Shown here piece by piece: positions 1 to 12,312 of a stretch of 64,000 nt of DNA (the first letter of the stretch is position 1; each line of letters starts with the position of its first letter). The stretch is from NCBI GenBank assembly GCA_963920765.1, contig OY987244.1:13518501-13582500 (forward strand). The letters are read 5' to 3'. A program made the position numbers and the translations under genes. Source of the stretch: Ulota crispa. Taxonomy: Eukaryota; Streptophyta; Bryopsida; Orthotrichales; Orthotrichaceae. Under the pieces are notes generated by a model. It did not search any database and had not been told where the DNA came from. It saw only the letters and a program-made list of their open reading frames with translations.

Positions 1-716
1 ATTCGCAAGGGTCAAATTTTTGTCTACAAACTATGACCAGTATAGATTTTGGATTCAAGCAACTATAGACCTATAATGGGCTCAAATTTATGACCAATTT
101 AGTGGAAACAACTTTCAATAAAATGAACACAGCTATAATTTTTCATCAGACTTCATTGAATGGAATTGCTTCGTCAAATTTTACTTAATTTCTGAACTAG
201 ATTTTGGACTATTCATGCTACTGTGAACTCTGCAAGTTCTTGGACATCAACTCATCAAGAGATGTTTTGCTCTTTTGCAAGTTATTTGAGTCAATTATAT
301 TTAACTAACAATGGATTATAAAGGATTATGAAGACAAATAAAGACAATACATGGCCATAGTGAGTGACTGAGGGATTATGATACACATCCTCTATCTAGA
401 ACTAAGCTTTTCAAGCATGAACTGGATCTAGCAAAAACTTCCAAGTTTCTCTACACGGTTCTTATTTCTCTTGACTTTAGACTGTTCCATAAATTTGTTA
501 AATATAAAGTCTGTATAAATTCAAACACTGATGAACTCAATAGTTTCGCTTGACAAGTCTCTGGATTAAATCTTCTCACACTGATGCATGTTTATTTTCA
601 GGTCCCAAGGCTGAGTGCCTGTTTTGAGGAGATTTTGTTAAATCTCAAGGACGTTAATATCATTCCAGGGGTTTCACTCAACCCCTTTTTCTCTCTCAAG
701 TGGAAATTGTTTCAAC
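1..716. other. Upstream region of the laccase gene
   Basis: AT-rich sequence with no coding pattern. The last 100 or so bases before the start codon at 717 probably hold the 5' UTR. A pyrimidine-rich stretch ending in CAG at about 602 could be the acceptor of a 5'-UTR intron, but no donor could be assigned. No clear TATA box was identified. Confidence 0.4.
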
Positions 717-3700
717 ATGGGCCTCATTGTAAGACGTGGAGGATGGTTTTCGGTGATGAGAGCAGTAATCTTGGTCCTGTTCGTTCAGATGCAGGCAACG
801 GCGGCAGAGACGAAATACTATAACTGGACTGTGAGTAATCAAAGCCCTATACAAATTAAAAAGGTTCCTTTGTGTAGGAAACTGCCAAATTTGTTGCTGG
901 GTTAGGAAAGCATTAAACAATTTATTTTTTGCAGTTTTAGTACTAGCCTTTCATTCAATCTACTACACTGAATACTGCGTTTAGGTTTCCCGAGACTAGT
1001 TTCTTGACATTTTCTACTACAAAAATATTTAGGGGAAATTTTAGGGGAAATTTTAGGGGAAATTTGATGGATACCCCTAAAGTTTTCAATGATAATATAG
1101 ATACCCTTGGTTTTCAGAAATTGCACAAATACCCTTAAAACATTTATTTTGCTTTTTCAAAATCATTATTTCTAAATCTTGGAATGAACGTCTTCATGTT
1201 TGAAGCATAGAAACACACAAAGATGGAACAAAATAATAGAAAAAAATACTTGCAAAACTATTTATGATGCTCTTTTGAGATGCTCTTTTGCAATGTCAAG
1301 GATATTTGAGCAATTTCTGAAAAATGAGGGTTATCTATACAAATATTGCAAATGTTAAGAGTACCCATCAAATTTTTCCAAATACTTACTGATTCTACAA
1401 TAATTTTTATCAATAATTATTGCAACAAACAGATATTTAAGGGGTCTAGCAACAACAACAAAGTTGCAAAAAAACAAACTAGCCGCATCCAAGTCATAAA
1501 TCATGTGAAATTTTAATGTTTGGAGAGTTAGCATGCACCTCTAAGTGACCAAGCAATGAATCATAAGGTAAATTTTCAAGGTAAGACAACCTGATTGTTG
1601 AGACAGCCTACATGCAATATTTTATTTAGTGTAGTAGGAAAACGTGTTCACAATAATTAAGTGCATGTTTAACAAATTTTGAGATTGTTAAAAGTTCAAA
1701 AAAAATTATGGTTGAGAAATAAATACAAAACATTAATAGATCTCTAGATGTTTTACATAATTTCAAAATTACATGAACAATCCATAATTAGTTAAATACA
1801 ACAAACTTTAAACTTTGTCCCCAACGGTTTGTATACTTATATATGAGTCAATGTGAACACGCTGTTTCTAGTAGTGGTTCCCAAAGTTACTATTTTAATT
1901 CATTCTATTCAATATGGACTATAGATCGTAGTATCTATTTATATCCTACAGGTGGCATGCTAGCAATTATTATGGTCAGGAGTTCACTAACATGTTATAA
2001 GATCATGATCATACACACTTCTAGAGTAAGATTTTTTTTGTGGCCAAAGTTTCCAAAGTTGTGCAATAGTAAATATACTGGCCGACAAACCTTAGAGGCC
2101 AAAGGACTCTAGATTTTATATTAATGATAAAAACCAAAAAGTTAAAGAATATCCTTTCATAAGAAGGGTTTAGAAGAGCATCATTCAATTCTCCTTGAAA
2201 TTCTATGTTGAGCTTTACGTAAGATTTCACATTTTATTTCATACTCCTTTGGTGAGAACTAGACATTGTAGGTGTTTGATAAAGAAAATTTAGTGAACTT
2301 CTTCGCGTTAGTGGTAGGTGTGTCTAAAATTAATTATATGGATTGCTAGAATCATTAAAAGAAAAATGTGTCCTAAACAAATTGATCACAACAATTACAA
2401 ATGTCCTAAACGACTATACAATGATTCAATTACAGGGCATTTAGGACATTTGTAGTTAATTACAACATATTTTTCTTCTAGTGATTGTTTATTCACATCA
2501 TACTAGTGATAACCTAAAAACGGAGTAGTGACAAGTTTGCAAGGCCAATCAAACCTGACCATGTAGAAGATGGATTTAATCATTCACAATTAGTTTTTTT
2601 TGTTTATGTCAACACATTACACAGGTTTCAAAGTTAGGATTAAAAAATCATATTTTATGTAAACCTTATTATGGAAATCCTATCACTAGTCAAGTGATAA
2701 AATAGTTTGGTCAAACCCAATTTTATTAGTTACTCTTCCGCACTTATTGTAATGAGGAAATTGCTCAATAAAAGTTGCTAACATGTGACAACAACAAGCT
2801 AGTTTTGTAAGAGAGGAACCCCATATACATATTTATGACATCATATTATTATTTCTATGTCCAAGACATTGACTTTGGTATAGTGATTCACTTCCACATC
2901 AAAAGAGTGTTTTATCATGGTAGAACTTGAGCAAAAGCATGCAAGTCTTTTGTGATAAAAGTCGCAATATTGAAATCCCTCTAATTATGATCTAGTCATA
3001 GTGTACTTCACAGTTTTCCGCAAATTGTGATCAATCTTTCTTGAACTTGCAAAATCCTCAATTTTAGTATTTTTTATGCCACACGATGTTTAAAAAAGTA
3101 TTTAACTAACTTTAAACTATTCACGTTATTCTAAAAATTGCCTATCCCAAAACAATGAAAGTTCTCTTGATTTTTTGAGTAAATCTCCCAAAAAGCAATT
3201 CTTTTGGGATTATTACTTCTAACTTTGGACAGATAAATGCAACGTTTTTTTCATAATGACAGCGTTTGGCTTTTTATTTTATTTTTATCGGAGCTGATTG
3301 TATGCATTTATGACATTTATTTTGTTTTCGTTTTTTTGTTTTTCCTGCAGGTAGAGTACACAGAAGTGACACGCAATTGCGAGAGTGTGAACATTACTAC
3401 AGTGAATGGCCAATACCCGGGTCCTCCTATAGAGATTAATGAAGGTGATACTGTGGTTGTCAATGTCACCAACATGGGTATTTATGAAGTTACCATTCAT
3501 TGGTAAACTCACTATTTCCCCCTCTTTACACATCTCCTCCTTCTCTAATTGCACCTTCCTTAAATCCCGGGATTCAAGAAAAATTGTCCAAATTGACAGG
3601 ACATGTATTTGGTCACAACTTTGATATGTGAAAACTGCCCAATCACAAAGATTTTCTCAACATGTGTACAAAGCAATATTCATAAAAGGAATAGGATTGC

Positions 3701-6700
3701 AAAATTCTTAAGTTTGTGTCCAACTATATTGCCCAAATTCAAAAAAAAATGTTCTAGGCAGCTAGTTATGTATGTACACCTATGTTCCTTTTCATTGGAC
3801 GGATTGCCACGTGGTGACCTTTATAGTCCTTGTTATAAGTTATGTCTTTAAAAATTTCAAAAACTAAAAATCAGAATTTAAAACAAGTAACCTAAAGATT
3901 AGTAAGAATCATGTATATTTTTTTGTAAAAATAATAAAGAAAAAACTGGTTATTACGTTGAAAATAGTAATTACCTTCATCACAATGCTATTTTTTAATA
4001 CTTTGTTAAGAGACATTAGACGTTTTTTTTGTTGGTTTTTTAACATATGGTTAGAGGACCTTTGGTGTCTTATATTTGAAATATTCTATATTACTTTAAC
4101 TTACACCAAAAACTTCTAGAAAGTTCTAGAAAAAGGTATAGAGCTGAAATCCTTCCACTTAGTAGCATTGACTACAGATAACCAAGTTTAATGAATGGGA
4201 GGGCTTTTTTTGATATGAACTGCAGGCATGGCATCAACCAATTTCTGACCAATTGGGCAGACGGACCAGCTCACATAACCCAGTGCCCAATCATGATTGG
4301 AGACTTCTATATCTACGAGTTCACGGTCACAGGTCAAAGTGGCACATTCTTCTGGCATGCGCACAACAACTGGTTGAGAGCCACGGTCTTCGGTGCCTTG
4401 ATTGTTCACCCAAATATCACTGCCCCTTACGGAGAAGTAGATGGAGAGTTCACCATTTTGGCAGGTAAGAGCATCTCCACGGTCCTGGTTCGTTCAAAGG
4501 TTTTAATCTATTTTTGAAGGGTTCTCAAGCTTCTTGATTTTCATCCATGTTCTTCAAAAAGGTGATTTTACACTTCAACACGTTCCATAAATAATCATTT
4601 GACCACTTATTAATAAAAGCACAAGATAAAATTCAATAAATTTAGGATGAATAGTGTCTTGAAGGGTTTTTGCTAAAAACAGTAGGACAAAGTGTTTTGA
4701 GAGGGTTTGAAAAGGGCCTCAACACTTTTCATCCCGTTTGGGTGTGTGTCAAACCTTGGGAGGGCACAAGTGGAGATGCCTTAAGAAGAGTGTAGGCTTT
4801 GCCCAAAAGTGTATAAAGTAGTATGCTCCTAGCTAAATTGTCACTTTAAGAGCTAGTCCGGCTTTCGGAGACAAAAACATAATTTTTGTTTAATTTTCAC
4901 ATGAAGAAAAATAGATGTCAAATGTAATGCAAATTTTTCCATATATTTTGAAGCCTTATTGAATTACAAATGAATTTTCAAAGCTTTTTGTAGTAGGTAC
5001 CTATTTGTGACTTGTAGGTCTCCAAAATTTTGTTCCATTGCAAGTTTGCAACTTATAAAGAGATGAAATGAAACTAAGAAGTATGATTAATTTTTGCAAC
5101 ATAATACAATCTTTCTTGGGCTCTTTCTTCTTCTCAATCAAAGACTAAAAGGGTCCATTTAAAAACCACTTTGTATCCGTTCATGAGCTAATTATAGGAA
5201 TGCTTTACAACAAGGGGGTCACAATTTGAGCACACTACCTTAAATGAGAAAATTGGGATGTATAGGCTGAGGGCCAACTTTCATGGGCAACTAGAATCAA
5301 CCACTGGCGTTTTTGTTTTTAGGCGTCTAAGGCCTCCAAAATTTGTGTGCTTCTTGGTAAAAACGTGCAAGAACATCATTTATGTTTTCCAATTTTACAA
5401 TTTTTTTAGCACACTTTCATGTAACGTTTTAAAATTCGTTTGTTGTATTTTTACTTTCCCTCTTCTATATTACCCATGGATGTTGGCCCTAAATGTATTA
5501 ACCAAAATTTAACATTCGGATTTTGCACACAGAAGGCTAGAAGAGGTCGTATGTCAATTAATAAATTTTCCAAACTTGTGTCCTAATTTCAAGGATCCAA
5601 AGTTGTGGATTTGATAAGAGGCATTGTTTTGTATACGCTCTCTCATGTTGTATACATATGGGGCACTTGGGTAGCACATGCATCTCATTGTCACACACAT
5701 ACTACTAGTCAAATAGGATTTTTTAAAGAGTTTTTGGCATTCAACATGAAGCCATTTATTCAGGTACTAAATGATCCTTGTATGAATACAATCAACACTT
5801 TTGGTAGGTAACATCCTTAAGGGGTTAAGTGGTTACCTTGTGGTTGAATAGTTTCCAAAACAAGAGAAGTAAGGTAGGAGGCCCAAATTTGGAGCAGGCT
5901 CAAATTTGGAGCACCTCCTCAAATGTACTCTTTTTGTACATTTTGTTTTTCATAACCCTTCAACAATGTATAGCTCATGTACATTTGAGGAGGTGCTCCA
6001 TTATAGAGCCCTATGGCCTTTCCACTTCAAATATTCATAACTAATTCCACAAAGTTTCAAAAAATATGAAACAACTTGGGTTAGATTTGGATTCTTCTTG
6101 TCTTTCAAGGAAAATTTACAGAAAATCATTTCAAAGAGTTTCACGTACCCAAAATTCAGTTTCAGCCCTTAGATGCTCCATTTATGAGCCTCCTACCTTA
6201 ACGCAAATTTTTATATCCAAGGTGATTAAAAACTCTATTGGTCTTACAATTCCAAATCCAATGTTCATTTTGTTGCAGGGGAGTGGTTTAGCGAAGACCC
6301 AAATGTTATTGAACAGGGAAATATCAACGTAATGAATCCTGCAGCGGCGAATTACACTACTTCCAACGCTCTCAATGGCCAACCAGGGCCCTTGTATGGA
6401 TGTTCAGGTAGGTGTGGATTGACCCAAAATCAACAGAATCCAAGCTTGTGAACCGTAGTCTAACATGTGGTTTGTCTATATACATTCATCCCACTACTGT
6501 AATAATCTTCCCCCCTCCCCCAATATGTGACAACCTCTACCAAGTAATTTAAAAAAAAATTGGAAATCGATGTTTTAATAGGGCAAAAAAGTTTCAAACT
6601 TTTGTGTTATAGTAAAATCATATTAAGATTTTGTGGAAAGAGAAAGGGTGTAGAAGTTTCTTTGCTATTTTCCCCATATAAGTAATTGCAAAAAATAAAT

Positions 6701-9700
6701 AAAGGCAAATTTAGAATGTATAAGACCACAATTAAACACATCAGCTGAAACTAAACTTTTCCAACATGAACTGACTTCAAATTCACATAAGGTAGAAGCC
6801 CCCAATATCAATAATGTATTTAATGGTGTTACACAAGGTGGTTATTTTAGAACTTAAATCTAGGTATGTCATAGATAGCTTAGTGATATTGACCAAAATG
6901 ATAAGTTATCTACGGTGTACCTAGATTCAAGTTCTAGAATGACCACCTTGTGTAAAGAGTGACGCCATTAGATGCAATGTTAGTATCAAGTGTTCCTACC
7001 TTATGTCCCAGCCTATACAACTTACAAACGCCATATATCTAATATTACTTCCAGTTTCTTTTTGTATTTATTGACATGGTTTTTTTTCTCTAGGCTTTTT
7101 GGACTATTATAAATTAGAGAAATATAACATTAATTTTTGTTTTTATTTATTTTGTAGTTAATCAGACATTCCAGGTTACAAACGGGTCCACCTACCTGGT
7201 CCGGTTAACAAATGCAGGACTCAACAACGACTATATCTTCAAAATAGCCAACCACACTATGACCGTGGTTGGGGCGGATGGAAATTATCTGAAGCCCTTC
7301 GCCTTTGACTATGTAGTGATCTCCCCTGGCCAGACCACCAATGTCCTCTTCACTGCCAACCAACCTCTAGGTAAATCATACAATCTCCTTCCCCAAAAAA
7401 ATATTGGGGAAATATCATGGGAACTCTTGAAGTTTGCAATATTTGTGTAGATACCCCTCCTTTTTCAGAAATTGCGCAAATACCCTTGGACCAACATTTT
7501 CAGACGTTTGTTTTGTTGTGCATGCCACTTCCCTTCTTCCTTAGTGCACACATTGCTTCTTTTTTAGTTCAATTCATTCCCTTCTTCAACATTGGTCATG
7601 AAGGAAGTACAAGCACAACAAATACATGCTTGAAAATAATGATCCTAGGATGTATTTGTGTAATATCTGAAAATACAAGGGTATCCATGAAAATATTGCA
7701 AACTTTAGGGGTATCCATGATATTTTTCCAAATATACATATATATATGTGCCAAAATTGATAACTGGCTCTGGTGCAATGTAATGTTGATGCTGAGAACA
7801 GGATTATACTACGCTGGTGTGAGTGTGGTGGACATTCCAGCTAACATCCCAGGCGCAGCTGCTCCTCCGGATGCAGCACTGCTAATATTTGCATACAATG
7901 GCTCTAACCCCTCGGCCCAACCCATGACACCAGACTTTCCTTCCACTGTAGACTCCTCCTCACTTGATGCTTATGTGGCCAATCTTAGAAGCTTGACCTC
8001 TGTCAACCTAACCACAACTCCAGACGTTGAGCTTGTCTACGTGGTCGGTGTTGCAAATGTTGCCTGCACGGCAAATGAGACCACATGTTCGCAGAAACTA
8101 GCAGGCACTGTACAAAACATCACCTTTGATGAGCCTCAAGTAAGTTTGGCAAACCCATGTTTTCCCATGCAATTTTGTTTGTAATGCACAAAAAACATAG
8201 CTGACCCATTCTAATGTTTACCTAATTTCATACATGTATCCTAAACCCTAAAACACAAGTATCCTTAATCATAAAACGCACGTATCCTAAATGCTAAAAT
8301 ACATGTGTTTGAAATGCTAAAACACAAGTATCCTAAATGTTAAAACCCACGTAATCCATTTGTGACACTCATCTAATTGCAACCCTTATATCTCATGTAC
8401 AAAAACACATGTAACACAAGTGTGATACTCTCCTAATTGTGACATTGACATAATTGCAACTCATGAAAAACACATGTAATGTACAATGATTAGGGAGATC
8501 CAATAAAAAAAACAACAAAATGTTAGCAAAATGAGATGTCAAAAATATTGGTTGAAATTTAATTCAACTTGGTAAAAATAGGCTAGATTTTTGGGAAATG
8601 TTGTATTATAGTGTAAATGCAAACAATTATATCCAATGCATTATGCATGCACTAAAAATTTGGTTGAAAGGTAAGAAATGTAGGATTTTAACCAAGCAAG
8701 CTCAAACAAAACACTAGTAATGTACATGTACATCTACTTGTGACATTGATACCAATGGCAACACACAAAACATGATGATACTCTCATTTTCTAATCATAA
8801 AAAATATAATAAGTACTTGAAATTTATTGCAATTAAATGAACAAATCTTAAAAGTCTCCATATTAGATATAGTTTATCTAAGTACTTTTGATGACAATTG
8901 TTGACTAAGTCAATGTTTCTTTTACCAACCAACAACAATAGCATGTACCCAGTACGCACATGGCACACGCTCTTTTGTAGTTGTTTATAGTAAACTTTAC
9001 CCAAACAACCACTTTTGGATTTCAAAATGAATGGCATTGATACACATGTCATTCCTCTTCCTTTTTCAAGTTTTTTTTATGCAAGCAAACATGTTTGTTT
9101 ACGGATCTTTTGCTTTTTTTCAAGTTTTTTTTGGGTAAGCAAGCATGTTGTTCAGGAATGTTTTGTTTGCTTCAAGTTTTTTTTGGGGGGGGGTAAGCAA
9201 GCATATTGTTTAGGGACGTTTTTTCTATTTTTTTTCAAGTTTTTTTTAAGTAAGCAAAGGTATTATTTAGGAATGTTTTGGAATATGAATTCATGTACTT
9301 TATATTTGATAACCTTGCTATCTAGGGAACGACCATCTTGCATATTGTTTAGGGACGTTTTTGCTTTTCTTTTCAAGTTTTTTTTGGGTAAGCAAGGGTA
9401 TTATTTTGGGATGTTTTGGAATATGAATTCATGTACTTTGTAAACATTGCTATCCAGGGAACAAGCATCTTGCAAGCTTATTACAATAATGTGACTGGGG
9501 TTTTCACTCGGGATTTTCCGGATGATCCACTAGTTTTTGAAGATTTTACAAGTAAGCCAGACACTGATTATACAGAGGGGACCAGGGGGACAAGGGTCCG
9601 AGCGCTGCAGTTTAACGACACGGTCCAGCTGGTGTTGCAGGGTGTTTATGCTCTGGGCTTTATAGACCACCCTTTTCATTTGCATGGGCATGATTTTTAT

Positions 9701-11736
9701 GTGGTGGGACGAAACTACACCAATTTTGACCCAACAAATGACCCCTTGACATTTAATTTGGTGGATCCACCCAGATATAACACTTTCTCTATCCCCGCAG
9801 ACGGCTGGATTGCTCTCCGATTTCAAGCTAACAACCCTGGTGAGTCCATTGGAAAAATATTGTCTTCTAATGTCCCATGTTAAATGTAACTTTTTGTGGC
9901 AAAGCTAACGTGGCATGATCATGGAATGCGTTTCACTACAAGGAAAACTTGTATTAAATGATTATTTCACTATGACTATGAATGTCCACAATGACTATAA
10001 GTAAGGGTGTGTTCACACTTGGTCTTAAGAGGGGTAGTAGCAAGGAAAAATTAAATGCATTTGGACACTCCTTTAGATTGCATTCATATTGCTAATATTG
10101 ATTCCTAACATCAAGTGTGAACATATCCTAAGTCATCTAATAGTCATTGTGAATATTTGCAACCATTGTGGACCAATTGTTTTTGCACGTTTTTCTTGTA
10201 GTGTTTTGGCATGTAAAATGCTCAATTATGTGTGTAAAAAAGGGCTTTCATTGGACTTATAACAAATCCTTTGTACTTTTCATTTATATGCTAAAAGCAA
10301 GAAATTCAAAGAAGAATTAATTGAAATTGATTATATCTTGGATAGATCATATCATTTAACATTGAATAGATTTAAGGTTGATATAAATGAAATCAAAAAC
10401 ATTGTGGAATAGGATGTATTTTGTTAAAATTTTCAGTAAGGACCATAGGATATTGCTTATGGCGAGGATCTCAAACTAGACATGTTATGTATCCTATTGA
10501 AACATGAAACACAATAAGAGCACATTTGGATTGAAATATTATAATTGTTTGAGTACAAGATGTTTAAATGAAATTGGTATCAAGTACTACAAAAAGTTTA
10601 TCTCATCTCAGATTCTCAAAGCCTGCTTAGGAAAATAAATCACATGAATTTACAATCTTATTTTATTCCAAAGTCTAGTGCATTGTAAAGCACATTTCCA
10701 AAAACTACTTTAGACTAGAAATTTAGCCTTTGAAGAAAAAGTTCAAAACTAGCGAATGGGTAAGATTTTCTTTTTAACCTCAAATATATGTTGCAATAAA
10801 AATGCGGTACTTAGGACATTTAGGGATTAAACTAAGACTACTTGGTTTTGACGCGGATCCAACATTAAAATTCTTTTGGGCTTTACCAAAAATTCAAAAA
10901 CAAAAATAAAAAACACAAAATGTAGGGTGTTATGCTATATTAAACTAGTTGTGGATAACCCCAAGTTGAAAAAATAAGAACCATATTGAAAGGTGTAGAG
11001 AAACTAGATATTCTTGTTAATCTTTGGTGCTTTGGAAAATCCTTAATAGTGGGTCCAATTTGAGTATGAAAACTTCAGTTTTAGAGGATGTATAAGACAT
11101 TGGAATCTTTCAATCACCATGGTTGTTTACACTCCTTATTTGCCTTAGTAGTCCACACTTTGTTAAATGTAGTTGAGTGAAAAATATACAAAACATCAAG
11201 ATGTTTATTGATCTTCAAGGACCTCCATAGTCTAGAATTGCATGGACAGTCCAAAGTTATATGAATAGCTTGTATTTACATGAAAAGCATAGAACTGCAT
11301 GATTAAGCAAAAAAAGACATGTCCTAAACAACTAGTCTACAATGACTTCAAATGTCTACAATGACTATAATTGAGTCATCTAATGATCATTATGAACATT
11401 TACAATAACTATGAATCACTTGTTTAAAACATGTTTTTTATTTTTTTGTAGTGTGAGTAATCAAGAATAAGTTAAATACATTGTTGTTGCATTCACATCA
11501 ACAAACCTTAAATTTTTATATTGGATGTATACTGGATGTAGCTACCTTAGTGATTATGGATATTGATTTCACAAGGCTAATATTTTTATTTTTTACTTTT
11601 TTCAGGTGTGTGGTTGCTACATTGTCACTTTGAAATACACAAAACATGGGGAATGGAAATGGTGTTTATTACATACAATGGTGAAGGGCAGAATGAGACT
11701 TTGCCTGGTCCCTTGCACCCACTTCCAGCTTGCTAG
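717..11736 (+). CDS. Laccase (plant multicopper oxidase), eight exons
   Basis: Exons, all with in-frame joins and GT-AG introns: 717-830, 3351-3502, 4226-4464, 6279-6407, 7158-7370, 7802-8139, 9458-9839, 11606-11736. They give 565 residues, a normal laccase length. Residues 1-30 form a secretion signal (hydrophobic core VILVLFVQM), so the enzyme should act in the apoplast, oxidising phenols such as monolignols and reducing O2 to water. Three cupredoxin domains follow. Copper ligands visible are HWHG (H88, H90), WHAH (H133, H135), HPFHLHGH (H466-H473) and HCHFEIH (H528, C529, H530, H534). Met539, ten residues after the cysteine, takes the type-1 axial position where most plant laccases have Leu. 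There are many N-glycosylation sequons. The start is the first ATG and directly precedes the signal peptide. Introns of 0.4-2.5 kb carry several MITEs. Neighbouring genes give no functional link. Identity as a laccase-family oxidase is near certain; the exact substrate is unknown. Confidence 0.96.
1057..1381. mobile_element. Foldback MITE, family A, copy 1 (laccase intron 1)
   Basis: Long imperfect terminal inverted repeats begin near GGGGAAATTTGATGGATACC and end with the complementary form. The arms contain the motifs GATACCC and TTGCAAA-type segments shared with copies at 7405, 28593 and 29930. It is non-coding. This is the most diverged copy: the middle differs from the others. No target duplication could be assigned with confidence. 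Confidence 0.65.
1628..1876. mobile_element. CACTA-tipped small element (laccase intron 1)
   Basis: The right end reads GTTTCTAGTAGTG, the complement of a CACTACTAGAAAC tip. The left end is a degraded GTGTAGTAGGAAAACG. Both are followed inward by a matching GTGTTCACA segment, giving short inverted termini around about 250 bp of non-coding DNA. It resembles non-autonomous CACTA (En/Spm) derivatives. The left tip is imperfect. Confidence 0.45.
2353..2483. mobile_element. Small CACTA-like MITE (laccase intron 1)
   Basis: Left tip CATTAAAAGAAAAATGTG and right tip ATTTTTCTTCTAGTG are near-complementary, and the inner arms share ACAAATGTCCTAAA-type sequence. The 131-bp unit can fold back. Flanking triplets AAT and ATT do not match, so no target duplication is claimed. 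Confidence 0.45.
4469..4781. mobile_element. Tourist-like MITE inserted at the exon 3 splice donor
   Basis: 313 bp with tips GAGCATCTCCAC and GTGGAGATGCCT, flanked on both sides by TAA, the target duplication expected of PIF/Harbinger (Tourist) elements. A 313-bp relative lies inverted at 19622-19934. The left TAA is bases +2 to +4 of the laccase intron 3 donor (exon ends at 4464), and the element's first base gives +5 G. Confidence 0.8.
4840..5260. repeat. Dispersed repeat R1, copy 1
   Basis: About 400 bp in laccase intron 3 that aligns, in the same orientation, with 34390-34760. Shared landmarks are GATGTCAAATGTAAT, GAAGC-TTATTGAATT, a GGTAC/GGCACCTATTTGTGA motif and a common right end (ATTTGAGC ... 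ACCTTA). Non-coding; class unknown. Confidence 0.55.
5872..6198. mobile_element. TA-flanked MITE, AGGTAGG family, copy 1
   Basis: Terminal inverted repeats AGGTAGGAGGC...GCCTCCTACCT, flanked by TA on each side. It also holds an internal inverted pair around CTCCTCAAATGTAC. It lies in laccase intron 3, 80 bp before exon 4. The TA target suggests a Tc1/mariner-type origin. Relatives are at 6790 and 42862. Confidence 0.65.
6790..7001. mobile_element. TA-flanked MITE, AGGTAGG family, copy 2 (foldback)
   Basis: 212 bp, almost fully palindromic. The left arm AGGTAGAAGC... and right arm ...TTCCTACCT are TA-flanked, and long inner arms around ACACAAGGTGGT and GAATCTAGGTA pair with each other. It fills much of laccase intron 4. 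The transcript could form a long hairpin. Confidence 0.7.
7405..7731. mobile_element. Foldback MITE, family A, copy 2 (laccase intron 5)
   Basis: 327 bp of a 431-bp intron. The outer arms read GGGGAAATATCATGG and CCATGATATTTTTCC, with paired inner motifs GATACCC, TGCGCAAATACC and TGCATGCCACTTCCCTTC. An open frame of 255 codons runs through it into exon 6, but this is an accident of the repeat and the intron. Confidence 0.75.
9040..9425. repeat. Tandem T-rich repeat with a copied exon 7 acceptor
   Basis: Degenerate units of TTTTTTCAAGTTTTTTTT followed by GGGTAAGCAAGC and TGTTTAGGGA recur along intron 6. A larger duplicated block, about 9257-9347, repeats the real 3' splice site and the start of exon 7, leaving a decoy TCTAG|GGAACGA acceptor at 9325, 132 bp before the true one at 9457. 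Confidence 0.7.
9934..10203. mobile_element. CACTA-tipped MITE with TTT target duplication
   Basis: 270 bp bounded by CACTACAAGGAAAAC and TTTTTCTTGTAGTG, with TTT immediately outside both ends. Subterminal copies of CACAATGACTAT and AGTCATTGTG are arranged in inverted orientation. It lies in laccase intron 7. The tip, 3-bp TSD and subterminal repeats are CACTA hallmarks; there is no transposase. Confidence 0.75.
11303..11455. mobile_element. Degraded CACTA-like element
   Basis: The right end TTTTTTTGTAGTG and the inner ACAATGACT/TAGTCAT motifs match the element at 9934, but the left tip is eroded. It lies in laccase intron 7, about 150 bp before exon 8. Confidence 0.35.
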
Positions 11737-11912
11737 TGGTTCATAGAATATATACATTAATTGATTTCTTATCTTATACAAATTTGGTAACCAGTAAAGG
11801 TTGTTGGTCTCTACTTATGTAAGGTTAAAAGTTTGAGTACTATAAGTTGGTTTACCTTTACCTCTTACCGTAGGGGGCATCTGTGATAAATGATATGCTT
11901 GATCTTAAAATC

Positions 11913-11967
11913 AATAAAGAGCTTCACAAAGTTTGATGTAATATTTCTTGCATAATGTATCAATAAA
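11913..11967 (+). terminator. Candidate polyadenylation signals of laccase
   Basis: Two AATAAA hexamers (11913-11918, 11962-11967) at a normal plant 3'-UTR distance from the stop at 11734-11736. Confidence 0.4.
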
Positions 11968-12144
11968 AGGCTTTGAAAAGCAGGATTCCTCTATTATGTT
12001 GTAACCATTCTCATTGTTTGATCAATTAAATTTCATTGTTGTTGACAAATCTCTGAGTTCGTTGTATGTTATTGTATGGAAGTGAATAATTGATATGTAC
12101 TAGATTTAACTTTAGATTGTCCTGAATATCTCAAAATACACAAG

Positions 12145-12312
12145 AAAATGAACATATTTAGTTTGTTGTGGATGGTGAGGGGTTAATGAGCAACATATGA
12201 CCAAAATACTGGTGTACTCTCATAGACAAAAATGAACATATTTAGTTTGTTGTGGATGGTGAGGGGTTAATGAGCAACATATGACCAAAATATTGGTGTA
12301 ATCTCATAGACA
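12145..12312. repeat. 84-bp tandem duplication
   Basis: Two adjacent copies of an 84-bp unit (AATGAACATATTTAGTTTG... at 12147 and 12231) that differ at only a few bases, so the duplication is recent. Confidence 0.85.

Noticed and set aside
7417-8184. 255-codon frame taken as a single exon
   Set aside because: Its first half is a MITE and intron; only 7802-8139 is laccase exon 6, as the splice sites and the homology show.
8230-8350. Telomere-like CCTAAACCCTAAAAC words in laccase intron 6
   Set aside because: Only one unit resembles CCCTAAA; the rest is a degenerate 29-bp repeat (ATCCTAAATGCTAAAACAC), not a telomeric tract.
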